From Synchiropus splendidus (Eukaryota > Chordata > Actinopteri > Syngnathiformes > Callionymidae): a DNA stretch of 64,000 nt. The stretch's first letter is position 1. Each line of letters opens with the position of its first letter. This document shows, piece after piece, positions 50,856 through 63,800 of this stretch. The stretch lies in contig NC_071342.1 in the NCBI RefSeq assembly GCF_027744825.2, positions 16,549,001 through 16,613,000 on the forward strand. Reading direction: 5' to 3'. The notes under the pieces were generated by a model that did not search any database, was not told the DNA's origin, and saw only the letters and a program-made list of their open reading frames with translations. The translations under genes were made by a program, and so were the position numbers.

Positions 50856-53690
50856 TGCACATGATATTAAATTTTAAATAAGAAATGATGTGTGTTTCAT
50901 CACATTCCCAATGAAATTTCCATTTTCTTTAGATAATAAATTTTAAATAAATTGTATTTTTAACTTATTAACAATAATATATGAATGAAAAAATGAACGT
51001 TAAAATATAGTAAGACAAACATGAACGTCCAAATGTATTACGAAAATCGGTCAAAATCAGGACCAAACATTTTGTTCCAAACTAATTGATTGAAATTAAA
51101 TTAGAACGTCATAAATACAGTGTCGGGAAAAAAACATCAGCATACATCCAGTAAAATCTCAAAATGTAACTCAATGACCACATCTGTTGAAATATTTTGG
51201 TAGTCAATGATTTGTACAGAGGAATGTTATAATATATATATATTATGTACATGTATTAATTGAGAGTATTTTCTGTAAAAAAAAATAGAAAAACAGTCGC
51301 AGTATTTGCTCATTTCCATCCATATTTTCACCCATTTTTTTGTCCGACATTTATTTTAGGTACTTTTTTTTAAAGCAGTAGAATTATTAATGACATCACT
51401 CACAGTCAAAAACAAATGAGCTGATATGGACGGCAGAGGGCAAAAGTTCTGGAAGTTACTTGAGTAACGCGTGATAGACGAAGGTAGGATGAAGATGGTG
51501 ACGTGCAACACTGGCATTGAACTCGGTACATATATATAAACACCTGAAAATATATAGAGAAAGAAGAAACAATTTATTTCTGACTAGTTTAATGCGAAGA
51601 TTGATTTCACCACATTGTCGTCCACCCTCTCTCTTTGTTGCGAGCTTCCGCTTTTCCTCTGCCGCAGGAAGCTTCCTGCCAAATGATTTTGCATGTGCAG
51701 CTCTGGTCAGTCGTCTTATTCACAAACTGGAGCTTCCACGCGTTGGATTTGATGTGGAGCTCATTCTTGAGTTCCACAGTTGACGGGGCGCAGCGCTCCT
51801 TTGAGCAGCAAGTTTTACTGATTATCTTTTAATAAGAGGAGACAGAGTGGCGGCACTCCAGCTCAGCGGAGTCCAGCGGCTGCTCCCGGCGCTAGCACAT
51901 GCAAAGCTGAATTCCAACTATATGTTATAACCCTGAAAAATGTTTGGTCATAATGCTCATTTCTTAATTCCCTCCACCTGACTGTTCAAAACAAGGGGCT
52001 ATTTTTGTTATTCCACTCTAGAGTCAGATTCCCTGACGTGAATGCTTATGGCAAACAGAAGGGCGGACACAATGAAATGGCATGATACGACAGAGACCGC
52101 TGACAGAGTGACAATGTGTCAGTGTTTTTGTAGAATGCTGGTCAACAAAAACGCAAAAGGTTCGAAGCAAAAAATAAACAAACTTTGCTGCTAACTGAAC
52201 TGCAGCTGTGTATTAGCCGCTCTGCAATGTGAGTTGGCTACAGAAACCGATCTTGCGTAAAAAAAAAAAAGAAAGTATGTGACAGGTAGAACAATGGCTC
52301 AGCCTGGCTTTGGCACGGGGGACGATGTTTGTGGGGAAATGAACGTTAAACAATGATGAGAAGTGAAAGGTGATGGCGGAGGCGTGGAGGGAAGCAGCAT
52401 GTCCACGCTCTGTCCCCTGCCATGGAACGTCCTTTTCGCAATATTGGGCCAGGTGTTACCAATAAGCCACGCAGCCGGACCCTCCAGACTCCGCCTGACT
52501 ACATCATTAACGGAATTTTTGTTGAATCTAGTTTGCTACCCCGCAGTAAGTTAAAAAAGAAGATTAAAAATAGATTTGTTTTGCATCTTTATTGAACACA
52601 GATGACTGGGGAACATTTTTAATACACAGTTTAAGCTGCATTCTATTGAAACTGTTGAGAATATTTTCGGTCTGTTACCTGAAAGATTCTTGAACACTGT
52701 AGTAAACCCTTTATTGTGGATTCAACACACTGCAGGTGTTCTGGTGCCGATGGGTTTGATAATGTTCTGTAGTGTGTTTAGTTTATTAGTTTCTTCGCCT
52801 ATAACAGTAAAAACTCCACAGTTGTACCTCAAACTGTTGAAATGCCAGCAGGCACTTAACCATTCAATGATCAGAGTGTGTACTTTTAAAGAAAGTTTTC
52901 AGTTCAAGCTGCTACTTTCTGAAGTTTGAGTGTCGCTGTCGACTGCCCGAGTGAGAATCACCATTCAGATGGTGTTGATCGCAAATGCATCTCAACTCGG
53001 TTCATTTAGGAACTCGCTGTTCATCACGCAGCAGATGATTCTTCCACTGTGACGGTGATTCAATTTGGGATTCAGTCAGGGGGAATGTTGTTGAGGCAGA
53101 TGAGTGAATTGTCCAGACGCAAAGCTGGAGTTGTTCTCTTTTAATTCACTTTGGCTTTATGAAGAGGCTTCAGTGTCGTGTTGCGAACCGCGCTCTCCCT
53201 CGTGGTTAAAGACGAATTTAAAACTGAAGACAATATCGTCTGCAAATTGTTGCTGTGGCATGCAAAAACAAAAAGAAAGATCCAGAGTAGCAGCAGATTA
53301 TTGATTGAGTAATGTGAATATTTGATTCAATGACAGTCAAAATCAATTTTCAGCCTCCTCCAATGAACCTAGTGGACTTCCTTGTGTCAACATTTGCTAG
53401 ATACGTCAAAGGGTGTATGCCTCATCTTCTTTGTAGTATCCCCTTCTTATTAGTATTCTTGGTAATATTGGATATTTTATTGTCTTACTATATAGATGGT
53501 TCACAACCTTTTTTTCAGTAATGCAACCTTTGTAGATCCCAAGACAGCAAAGATATAAACATTCTCTTGCACACATTCTTCTCTACCATTATTCTACTAC
53601 CAACTACAAAAACATCAAAATATAGATAATATTACATAAACAATTTTCTTTAGGTTCAACGAAAATATAAACTTAGTAAAAATTGAAGAT
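50856..53690. other. Intergenic, nothing recognised
   Basis: AT-rich in the first kilobase, mixed afterwards. No supported gene or named repeat. Open frames are short and unlike known families. Confidence 0.35.
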
Positions 53691-53748
53691 CTAGTGCTAT
53701 GCTAGTGCTATAGTAAAATTGATTGAAGATCATTGAAGATCTAGTGCT

Positions 53749-53801
53749 ATAGTGGTACTGTGCATATGAACTGGAACAGTTCATATGCACAGTACCACTA
53801 T
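53749..53801. repeat. Perfect 25-bp inverted repeat with 3-base loop
   Basis: The left arm 53749-53773 (starts ATAGTGGTACTGTGCATATG) and right arm 53777-53801 are exact complements around the loop GAA. It would form a strong hairpin in RNA or extruded DNA. Confidence 0.95.
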
Positions 53802-53842
53802 GCACACTATGCACACTATGCACACTATGCACACTATGCACA
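53793..53842. repeat. 9-bp tandem repeat CACTATGCA
   Basis: Five units of CACTATGCA follow the hairpin. The first unit overlaps the hairpin's right arm, so the tandem repeat seems to have grown from the arm's end. Confidence 0.9.
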
Positions 53843-54634
53843 GTAACCACTATGTCTCCCATGGCTTCGTAACTGTTTGTCAACGTTGTCATTCACTGTC
53901 TGCAAGGCAGAATATTGTCGACGACAAAGTCTCTGCGCTCTGAACACACTTCTCAAAATAATACCACGTGGCTAAGCTATATGTATTTTTTTCCCGGAGT
54001 TTACTTCTATCTCGAGATCATTTTTATAGATATAAGATATAAGATAACTGTCATCTTGTGATAATTTGTATCTCAAAAAATTGGTGAATCCGCTGTGGTG
54101 AGCCCTGAAGGGAGAAGCCGAAAGGAAAAGAAAAAGAAGAAGAATTTGTATCTCAAAACGCACTGACTTGAAAGAAAATGGCTCCAACCTGTTGCACCGG
54201 ACGTAGGCCAATGGACTGACATTGTTCAACATTTGTCAATGATGGAGAAACTCACATTTAAGTTGAAAATCAAAGAAGAACTATTTGACCGGAACTGGGA
54301 AAAATGGTTGAATTACAAAAAACAAACAAGTATTGTATTGTGAAATAATATAAGTATCCCTCACAGACACCATTTTATTTTATTTTATTTTGATTTTTAT
54401 TTTTTTTCTCTTCCACATGGTTTTGAATTTTGCATTTCCTTTTCCTTTTCTTTTTTTTCCCCATATTATTACATGTATACAATTAAGTTTTCTATGATGT
54501 ACTGAAGTGAAATGAATAATGCTGTAACTGTATTCTATATGTGCATCAACAATAAAAAAATATCAAGTAAAAAAAAAACGCACTGACTTTACATTAAAGA
54601 ACAGTTACGAAGCTTTGGGAGACATAGTGGTTAC
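53843..54634. repeat. Separated inverted repeat pair
   Basis: 53843-53877 and 54600-54634 are inverted copies, 33 of 35 bases matching by eye. Both hold GACATAGTGGTTAC or its complement. A second related pair, around CGAGATCATTTTTAT near 54012 and ATAAAAATGATCTA near 54709, is also inverted but in an order that does not fit one simple fold-back. Confidence 0.7.
54063..54158 (+). mobile_element. 64-bp LINE 3' stub with 16-bp target-site duplication
   Basis: 54079-54142 holds GAGCCCTGAAGGGAGAAGCC and GAAAGGAAAAG with an AAG-rich tail. This is the same 3' end as the RTE-like LINE at 16490 and 20282. It is flanked on both sides by AATTTGTATCTCAAAA (54063-54078 and 54143-54158). Confidence 0.85.
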
Positions 54635-56314
54635 AGGTGGACGTATCCAACATGCTTCGCCAGAGAGGCAGTTACGCCTTCGCTAACATTTACAATTGTA
54701 TCTTGAGATAAAAATGATCTAACGGTTATCTCGGGATAAAAAATATAAACACACGCATGTCACTTCCAGAGCTCCATAGGGAACAAATGGGCTCCATATT
54801 TTTCCTGTCGCTCCACAGCAAACAGGACATGAACAGTGTCCCATCTCAGTTTGAGGCCGCAGCACTAACCACTATCCCACCACAACTCCTCTATCAGTAA
54901 ACATGGCACCTTGTTATTGGCCAGACACAGTGAAGCTAGTGGAAATTAATCCACTATTTGTAACAATTCATCAAGAGGAATCATCACCAGTGACATTAAT
55001 GAAGCAGTGGATCTAATTATACATAATAACTGGGGTTTTATCTCCTCATTTCTTGTCCCTGCTTATCTTGTTTTTCTAAAAAAAAAAAAGGAGCTTTTCT
55101 CTTTTAAATCACAATAGAAGACACATTTTACCACCAAACAATGACAAATCCCTGCGAAGGAAGAGTAAAAATGGAGACATATCGTCATATTCACAATAAC
55201 AGCTATTGTTAAACCCAGAAATAAATGAATCACTGAATCATCTTGGCAGAATACCAGTGTCCTCCATCACTGAGCAGATAAATTGGATTTTCTTTTTTTT
55301 TTTTTTCTTCTTCCAAAACAAAATGAAATTGAGTAATGAAAGTCTGAGATCCCCAACTCCGAGGTGATCATTTATTATTGCTATTGATCAACAATCTTAT
55401 GATTCGTGCCGCTGGATCGGGGCGAAAAGCCGGACTTATTGAAGCTTTTAATAAATGATTATCACCTCAGTGAAACGAAATTGGCATCATCTGACTCTGT
55501 TCCTTGTTGAGACTGTGGCTGGCACCTAATAAGACAGACTATCATCTGGATGTTTACCAAGCGGCTCTCCACAGTTAGCGCGAGGACGTGAGTGGGAGAC
55601 GTGTGTGTGGGGTGTCAGAAGATGCTGATGCTGCCGACGGAAACTTATTTTCCGCACCTCCGTTTTCAGACTTCCATTAATCAAGCTGCAGAAGTTAAGT
55701 GTTACAGTCGGCGGAGCGGTTATGAATTGCCCGCTGAAAGTATAATAAGTCCGCTTCACGTCTTTATTTACAGTCACACGGAATTCAAGTTTATTATACT
55801 CATAAAGCCAGAGGTATCTGAATGTGTGATGCTAATATTTCTAAAGTTTGGCGCTCCAGTTCAATCGCACACGTCAAAGACCATGGTTCTCTTTGGGGTG
55901 AGCAGTACAGAGGTGAGGGCAACAGCTGCAAGTGAGTCCTTTCCTCGGTTGTTGAAGTATCTGATGAAGAAAGAGCTCTTCGATCTCCGTTCCACATCTC
56001 ACCTGTCCAAAATCACAGATGAAAGTGGCCAGAATGGGTTTTCTCCTCAGGCAGTCCGGACTCTTCCTCAGGAATGAAGGTACACAGCACAGTGGTTGAA
56101 TGTTCTTTGCATCTGAAAATTGATTTCAGAGCCAGGGGGTGGAATGGAGCTCTGTCCCCTCCAAGCATCATCCTGGTAATGTAGCACCTCCGGGAGCCAC
56201 ATTATGGGAAATGAGAATCAGTCGGAGGCAGTAGAGAGACTCTAAGAAGTTGTTAACGCCAAAGCAGACATAAGTCTGTCCACGAATCTGAAACGTAGAG
56301 CTGATGTTTTAGAC
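54159..56314. other. Intergenic; AT-rich repeat tail and possible regulatory DNA
   Basis: 54360-54575 is T-rich and ends in ATAAAAAAATATC, resembling an old retroelement 3' tail. 54940-55060 and 55360-55800 read as non-repetitive DNA with many homeodomain-like words. The 161-codon open frame at 55592-56077 has no recognisable domain and no splice or start context that supports it. Confidence 0.3.
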
Positions 56315-56875
56315 CAGTGTTCCTCAACCTTTTTATCACTGCGGACCGGTCAACGCACAAGTGGGACGTGGACCAGGTGGTATGAAGTTGCCACTTTGAC
56401 CCGTCATATAAGGCCTCTGCATGTTTATGTGCCCACTAAGACTCACCAAGTCTCCTCCTCTCGACCAGTGCCCTGATGCTCTCTGACTCTGGTTGCTATG
56501 GTAACGTTTAAACATGCCTTCAAAATAGCATACAGATACACAACAAAACCGAATAAAAAGTGCATGACATTTTTTATGTCAAGTACGACTCCTGGTATTA
56601 TTTGTTTAAAACTTTCTTCTCCTTGGAAGTCATGGGCTCTTCTGTCTCTTCACTGAGCCTTTTCCCCTTCGCAAAGAAACGTTTCCTACTCATTTTGCGA
56701 GCTGTGGTTATATTTTGGCTCTCAAGTGACCAAGGCTTAACCAAGAGAATCCGGTCATTTTTCAATATAAAATGTTTTTCAAAATAAAAGCTTCCTCCTT
56801 CAGAGTCAGCTACTAGACAAAACGGAAATAATTCATTATGTCCTGTGCAGCCCGGTACCAACTGATCCACGGATT
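56315..56875. mobile_element. hAT-like DNA transposon remnant
   Basis: The left end CAGTGTTCCTCAACCTTTTT, followed by ATCACTGCGGACCGGT, and the right-side text CAGCCCGGTACCAACTGATC, then CACGGA, are characteristic of a widespread vertebrate hAT family. The terminal right TIR appears lost. There is no intact transposase. Confidence 0.6.
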
Positions 56876-59800
56876 TAAGACAATATTCTGGTGGATTATT
56901 AAAAACGGATCTGGTCCACATGAATCAAATCCATTGGATCGATGAATTATTAATGCGTCGGTAGTTGATAGCGTCTCCAAGCTGGAGTCAGATCCAAAGA
57001 TTCCATTTCTCTTTTGGGTCAAACACAAACGTGGTTCCTAAATCACCACGTGATTTCTTTAACCGTCAAAATAGCTGCGGCCATCTTGGCAAAGATCACA
57101 AGGATCCGTGTTCCACTTATCGGCGGACAGCATAGAAGAGAGCGAGACATCTCAGGACCTCAACCCAAGACTGCGTCTCTCTCTCTCCGAGTAATTGGTG
57201 CTGATGTTGCTCCTGTCGCCATTTAGCATGTTTGATGTGGCCCCGGCGTTCGGAACAAGGTGCCGAGACTCTTTCACTGCGGGAGGCAAATTGCTCCTCA
57301 GAAGTCCACTAACACCCCTGTGCAGCGCGGTGCTGCTGTAAAGGCAAAACAATTTGTCCAACATGAATAGGCTCCCCAGAGACTGCCTTTAAGTGTTAAA
57401 TGACCTAAGTGAACCCAATACTAATCCGAGGCTGGGAGATTTTCAGGCTTGGATGGCTAACACTTATACCCTCTGCGCAGCCATTTGAAGACTGTTTATG
57501 CAAATTCAAGGTGATCTGATTTTTCTCCTGGCTTACTTCCTCACTCAGCCCCCTGCAGACTCTCAAGTCACTCCAATTACTCGGCGACACCTTCCCAGAC
57601 GTACACACACACATCCGTGGTGTGGTGCACATCATCGGGCTGAACGCTAACCCTCTTATTATACTCAACATCCATCCTTTTTCATAGCAGATGATGTTGC
57701 TTCCGATCAAAGCCCATTAAGTGCCGCAACAGTTGAAGCTACTATACAGAGTGAAGTGTCTTTATTTATCATTTGCAGCTTGGAAATCCAAAAGAACTGT
57801 TGATCCTTCTTGGCCCCAACCACGACACCATTTTTATTTTTCATCTTCTTTGACGCATCTGCCGCAGTGGATCGTGCTGCAGCCTTTAAGCCAAAGGTTT
57901 GAGTCCAGCTGAAGGCAATTTCATCTCTGTGTGGTGTTGTGGATGGTGGATGTGGATGTCCTCTCTGCGCTGACATGGGCTTCCACCATGCACCTGTGTT
58001 TCCTGCCACCATCCAAAAACAAGGCCTGTGCCTCCCTGGCTTGGTGGTAGGTTTGCTGTCAACAGTTCCAGGTTGCATGAGGCATTGCAGATTACAGAAG
58101 CCATTATTTGAAACCCAATAAATAAATACATCGTAACTATCAAACCAAGAAAGATTATGATTTTCTACAATAAGAGCAAAACTGTTATTGTTTGGTTTGT
58201 AAAACCAATAAAACAACAGTTATGATTACATTACCAATACATGATTATTACCAATAATAATCTCTATATTGCAAAAACTATATCTATATCCTAGTTATTA
58301 CACAGATATTTTGATGTGTTCATCCTCAAATTGAAGCTTGGATTTGTGAGGTTTGGTCAGATAGTACCCACAAAGGCATAAACACCTTGTAAATTTTGTC
58401 AAGAATTGGTCCCCACAAGTGAGGATATACCAGGCACACACAATTGTTTGCTTGTCTATTTATTCATGTTATAAAGGCCATCTAGTCTAATGCTTCAAGG
58501 AAATCATTCCTTAAAATCCCTTTTTACAGTGTTAAGTGATGCAGGAGAAACTGTGTCGCGACAACAAGAATCAGTTCCACACACATTAAGTGTGTTTATT
58601 AAAGTCAGGTCACGCATCAACAACCATGTTAACAGCAACTAACAGTCACCAGTCAAACTTTATTATATCTGTCATGATTATTGCAAAGGGCTCCAGACAA
58701 CAGTTTTTAATAACATTGTATGACATGAGCTACAAAAAAATCTCAACAATATTTTGATAAATATTATTATTATTGTTTTTTTAACATGCAAAACTGGATG
58801 GAATCTACTTTGCAACACATATGGAGCAGACAGGACTACAGTAGGGGGCAGCAGTGGGCCATAGGTGGAACAGCAAGTCTGACTTCCTACCTCTTTCTTT
58901 TCCTCTTGTCTCATAAACAGGATTGTGGTCTGCCCTCCAGACATCTGCTGCGTTGTAAAAGGAATGAATAAATAAAAGCAAAGGCCTATGAATGGCACCC
59001 TTAGAATTTATGTAGCATGCAAACATACATCCAGCTTCAATATCATAATCCTTATTGGTCCGTTTACTGTTTGTGTCAGCGTTTGGGGTTTACGGCTCCA
59101 CCGTCGCCCCGGCTGCGTCTTTGCAAAGTGACGCGAGGACGTGCGAGGATAGCCGCGGATGGAGCGAAGTTAAGAAAGTGCCGCGTGAAAAGCAGCCAGT
59201 GTACAATACCGAGCGCAGATCATTAATTAATGCTGCTGCGAGTGTGAAGTGAATCGATTTGCCCCCTGAGCACGACACGCACTAACACCCTCGTCTAACA
59301 GGCAGTGTGTGGTGCTGCCCGCCAGAGTGCTGCTGCTGAGGAATCGCACTCCCCTTGTCAATTCACCTCCATTTTAATCACTTGTAATTGTTTCCAATAC
59401 TGGGCGGTAGATGTCCACAGGACGAACCCTCTCATCCCCGCTTTCCCTGTTGTTTCAGCTGATCTCCTCCCTCGGCCTCGCGAGCGCCCAGATTAAAATA
59501 GCTGTTCCGTGAGTTGCTGGTTCACGCGAGGAGCGCGCGCTCCTGTCACTGGGTGACAGCTGGCTCTCAGTGCCCCCCACCACAAAGAGGCTGTGGCTGC
59601 TGGAGTGTGACCACTCTCCTGCCCGCCCGCCCGCCCGCCTGCCTGCCATCCATTCACCCCCCTCTACCCCCCGCCCACGTCGCTCAAATGAAACCTGGTC
59701 TGCCCCGCTACTTTGCTTGTGGCCCTTTCTCTATTTTGGAATTCGTGCTGCATATGGGTCTGGTCATCCATGGAAACCTGCTCAGCCCAATTAGACGCAG

Positions 59801-60526
59801 CCGCCAGCTGGGTTCCCCTTCCATTCTTCCCTCGTTCATTTCACAAAACTGCCACATCTCTCTTGTTCCTCTCCAGTGGCTTTTCACTCCATCGTCCCAC
59901 AATCAAAGCCTCTCTCTCGCGCCTGTAATCATGCCAAGCTGATGGGCACTCTGTCCCTGGCACGTGGACGGAAAGGGAGATTTGTGATGCGTCACCTCTC
60001 GGCAGATGCCATCCACACACATACCAAGACTTTGGAGAGGGGTCTTCTGTGTCTCCTGCCAGATGCTATGTTTTGTCTTCATCCTCTCCAGCTGGTTTAG
60101 ACGGAAAGGCTCAGACAAGGAAGTTCAAACTTTGTTGAAGTCAAGAAAGCTCTTTCAAAGAGTGACAGCTGCGTCAAAGTGGGACTCTATGTTGAATACA
60201 TTTCTCATTAAAACTAAATACATTTTCCTGTCATCTGAGGGTAGATTCGACTAGAAGACCAAAGCCTTTCGGTCAAAGAGAAAATCTTTTTGTCGTGTTG
60301 CCTTTATGCAGGATGTTGTGAACCTTCTGTTTGTGGGGAAATTTAACAACCAACATCTGTCGCAGAGCAGTGAGCTTCCACTGTCTGAACGAGTCAAGAT
60401 GGGAACAGCTTCGATTGGTAGAAAAATGTTGAGGGCAGGAAACGTGCAGACTGAGAGGTTAAGTCTGCCTTGCATTAATGTTTCTTTCAGGATGTTTGTT
60501 AAAAGTTGTCATCACTTCAGTATGTT
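56876..60526. other. Intergenic with two CpG-rich patches
   Basis: No gene is supported. CpG-rich patches lie at about 59090-59290 and 59455-59640; the latter ends with a (CCCG)n-like run at 59620-59640. 57430-57570 contains an octamer word ATGCAAAT. These are possible regulatory DNA only. Confidence 0.3.
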
Positions 60527-60836
60527 AGGGATGAACCGATATCGTTCCAGCTTGAGTACTCGTAGTCATAGAAAGGCCTCTGATACCATGAAACCAATAC
60601 CACTATTTGGCAGTGCGCAGTTTTTTACAGTTTATAAAATTTGTGTTTGTGCTGCAGTGAACCTTGTGTATGACAAGAACGTGCTGAGGAATGCTGTTCA
60701 AGGAACAATATATATGGAAAAATAAACTCAAAGTAACTTTATGTGTAATGCCGGAAGTACTCTGTATTGCTCAGTACTGAAATGTGTGTACTCGTACACT
60801 ACTAGTTTTGGTAAAAATTGGTAATGGTACATCCCT
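60527..60836. mobile_element. MITE-like TIR element
   Basis: The left end is AGGGATGAACCGATAT. The right end is GGTACATCCCT, whose complement is AGGGATGTACC. The 310-base body contains AGTACTC and GATACCA words usual in this fish repeat class. No coding capacity and no clear target duplication. Confidence 0.6.
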
Positions 60837-63800
60837 GGGTGAAATAGAGAGATGAATAAAGCCATTGTCAATCTGGCTCCTTAATAGAATTCGAAAAGTT
60901 TTTCAACAATATTTTCATTGTGACGAGTGGCATAACTAAAAAGGTATCAACCATGGAAGTGCTGTAATGAATTCAACACACCGTCGGATCAGATTAGTCA
61001 GTTTTAGGCTCGGTGCTGTGCATGTGAATTACATATCAGAGGGAATAGGTTTTGGATCCAAATCTAATCCCATTATTAACTAATGGTGACGTTTAGGGAC
61101 TATTAAAATTGATGCCCTGTTATGTATCTTGCTATTTTTAGAAACACAGAAATATTCGTTTGCACCCTTTGTTGATACGTAAACAGAGAATTTGCGGTTT
61201 GCACCTAACAGGAGCAAAACGGAGGAACGAGGTGCACAGAACTTGCACTCACGTCTAAAGTGCAACCGCCATGGATTCCTTCAGCGTAGCAGCATGTTTG
61301 CATTCACAAACATCAATTCCGCTCAAATATAAACTGCTCAAACATAATGAGGGGCCGACATTTTTCTGTCAACAAGAAAGAGATTGTGGCTGTGTTGCTA
61401 TTTCAGGATTGTGATTGGCTCGCGTGGGTTTCAGCTTCTCGATGTGCTGCCACCTACAGTTTTTGAGTATCCTGGTGGCAGACATAAACGGGTCGGTGGG
61501 AGCACAGTGCTTTCTGTCAGTGGATATGTGTGCACAGTATTACAGTTGAAAACAGGGAGGATAAAATGTGTGTTTCTAATATAGTTTATTTTTGAAAATG
61601 TTTTCTCAGTTTCATTTCTCACTCCTAAGGTGTAACATTGTCAAGAGAATTTTCGCATGTGATTGTTACGATATCCCCGCTATTACATTTGAGTACATAC
61701 TGATATTGAATATTTATGACACTTTTTTCCCCATATACTGTATACCGTGTCTTCAATAAAGACATTTATTGTAGAATCCTTACAAAAGAGTGAGAAGACA
61801 AGTTCACAGTATGAAGTTGGAACTTCGGGGACGGGAGGGGCACACAATAACATCGGCGATGACAAGCAACAACCTTGAGCATCTGTGAGATGCTCAGTCT
61901 CCACTCAGAGTTCTGAACAAGGAGGATGGTTTAACAAAAAAAAACAATATTTTTTTTCATCACAACGGTTATTTGAACAACATTCCTCAGTATGTTTTTC
62001 TTGTACATGGGTGACGGTCACAAGTTTCACTCCAGTACAAACACAAATTTTAGTGGAAGGTTGACTTCTGCGCCACCTTAGGACGCAACAGTGCACTAGA
62101 CCATTCTCTAAATGTTACGCGTCCGGAATGAGAATGTGCCAGTTTGCACATCACTTCTTCTTCAACATAGTTCTTTAGTCTCAATGGGCTTCCACCTATT
62201 CTTCAGATATTACCGCCACTTGTCATCTTCCTTATCCCTTACTCCCCACTAAACCATGGGATTGGAGAGCAGGGCATGTGCGGAGGTGTCAGATGTTATG
62301 TTGGAAGAACTGTGGGAACTGGAGTCCAGGTGTCAGTCACGAACCAAGGCAAACACACCTTTCAGCTCACCTGACAAATGTGATCCGCCGCCTTGCTTGG
62401 AGCTGGTGTGTACTCAGCTATATAGCGGAGGGTCACCTGGTCGCGGCTGAACATACACCTCCCCTCTCCCAGGGCTTTGGAGCGGCAGCTGAGGATGTGC
62501 TCTCCAGCACCTTTGGCCAGGCATGTTGGATTTCCAGCCAGAGCTGTTAGTCCGATCGGTTGATCGGGCTTGTAAGAACCCTAAAGCGGATTTGATATCA
62601 GAGAGTTACAAAACAACAAACCTCTGAAACTTACTGACGCTTCAACATCAGCAAAGTAGTTTGTCTGAGGTCATGAGCAGACTAACTTCTTCTCAGAGCT
62701 GACTGTTGGGTGGTGGGTGGATGCGGGCATCAGCCAAAACGTTGCCATCAGCACTTCAGACATGTAGACACTGGAAACTGAGAATATATTTAATTGAATT
62801 CATTCGGCTCGGGGCAATAATATTTTCAAATAACCTAATGTGGCGACGAGATGAGGACATTTAGTTTGGTAAGGGGCTTTTACTTTGTCTACTACTCTTG
62901 TGAACAATTCCAGTGGAATATGTCAGGTTCAACCTCGACAAGCGACAGGATCCAACTGAGGACAATTAGCTGCGCTGTTAAAAACACACTGACAAGAGCT
63001 GCGGATATGCTGAAGTTCTCCTGTGACCTTCATTGATAGCGACAGACTTCCGCCCACAAAGTTCTACTTTAAAATGTCTGACAAAGAAAATAAACTATAG
63101 AATGTATCAAACGTCGCTGTGAGAATCCGTTTGGAGGCGATTTCATGGGGCGACATGTTTAAGTGAGCATGTGTAGCCAGGCAGTTTGGAACAGACTGGA
63201 TCACAAGAGATGGGAAGAGAATGCATGGGGATATATGAAGTAATGAGTCCAAATCATGTTTACCACTAAGAAGAAAAACTGGAGATTAGACGCTGATCCT
63301 GACAATGCTCAAGGGTCCAGGTACTCATCAAACTGTTTAGCACTTAAATCCAAGTTAAATGAAGAGGCGACACTTGTCAGGTCTCCTCCATACTTCAATT
63401 ACAGTGGCAACCTTGAGGAGAGTGTGGTATGCAGAAACGCCTGTGGTAGTTTGATGCAGTCAGACTGGCACTTCATCTGCTCTGTTATGCAACAGCGCTA
63501 ACATCTTGCTCAGGCTCCGGCTAAAGCTCAGGAAGATTTTTCTGAAGACGTTCGCCACCATTTCAGGTGTCGATCCAGATGTCGAAACAGTGGCTCGGTC
63601 ACATTACAGCTGAGCAACACCATGCCCGAGGGTCGACACTGAAGCCATGACAGGCAGCTCTCCGAGCCATTCTGGCTCTGACATCAACAATTCTTAAGTG
63701 ATTTAAATGACTTTCACAGTCAAAGGTACAGTGTTGGGACTAACACGTTAATAATAATAACAACTATAATAACATAACATACACCATAGATAACATGCTA

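Noticed and set aside
55592..56077. 161-codon open frame
   Set aside because: No domain, motif or splice context was recognised; the length is possible by chance in 64 kb.
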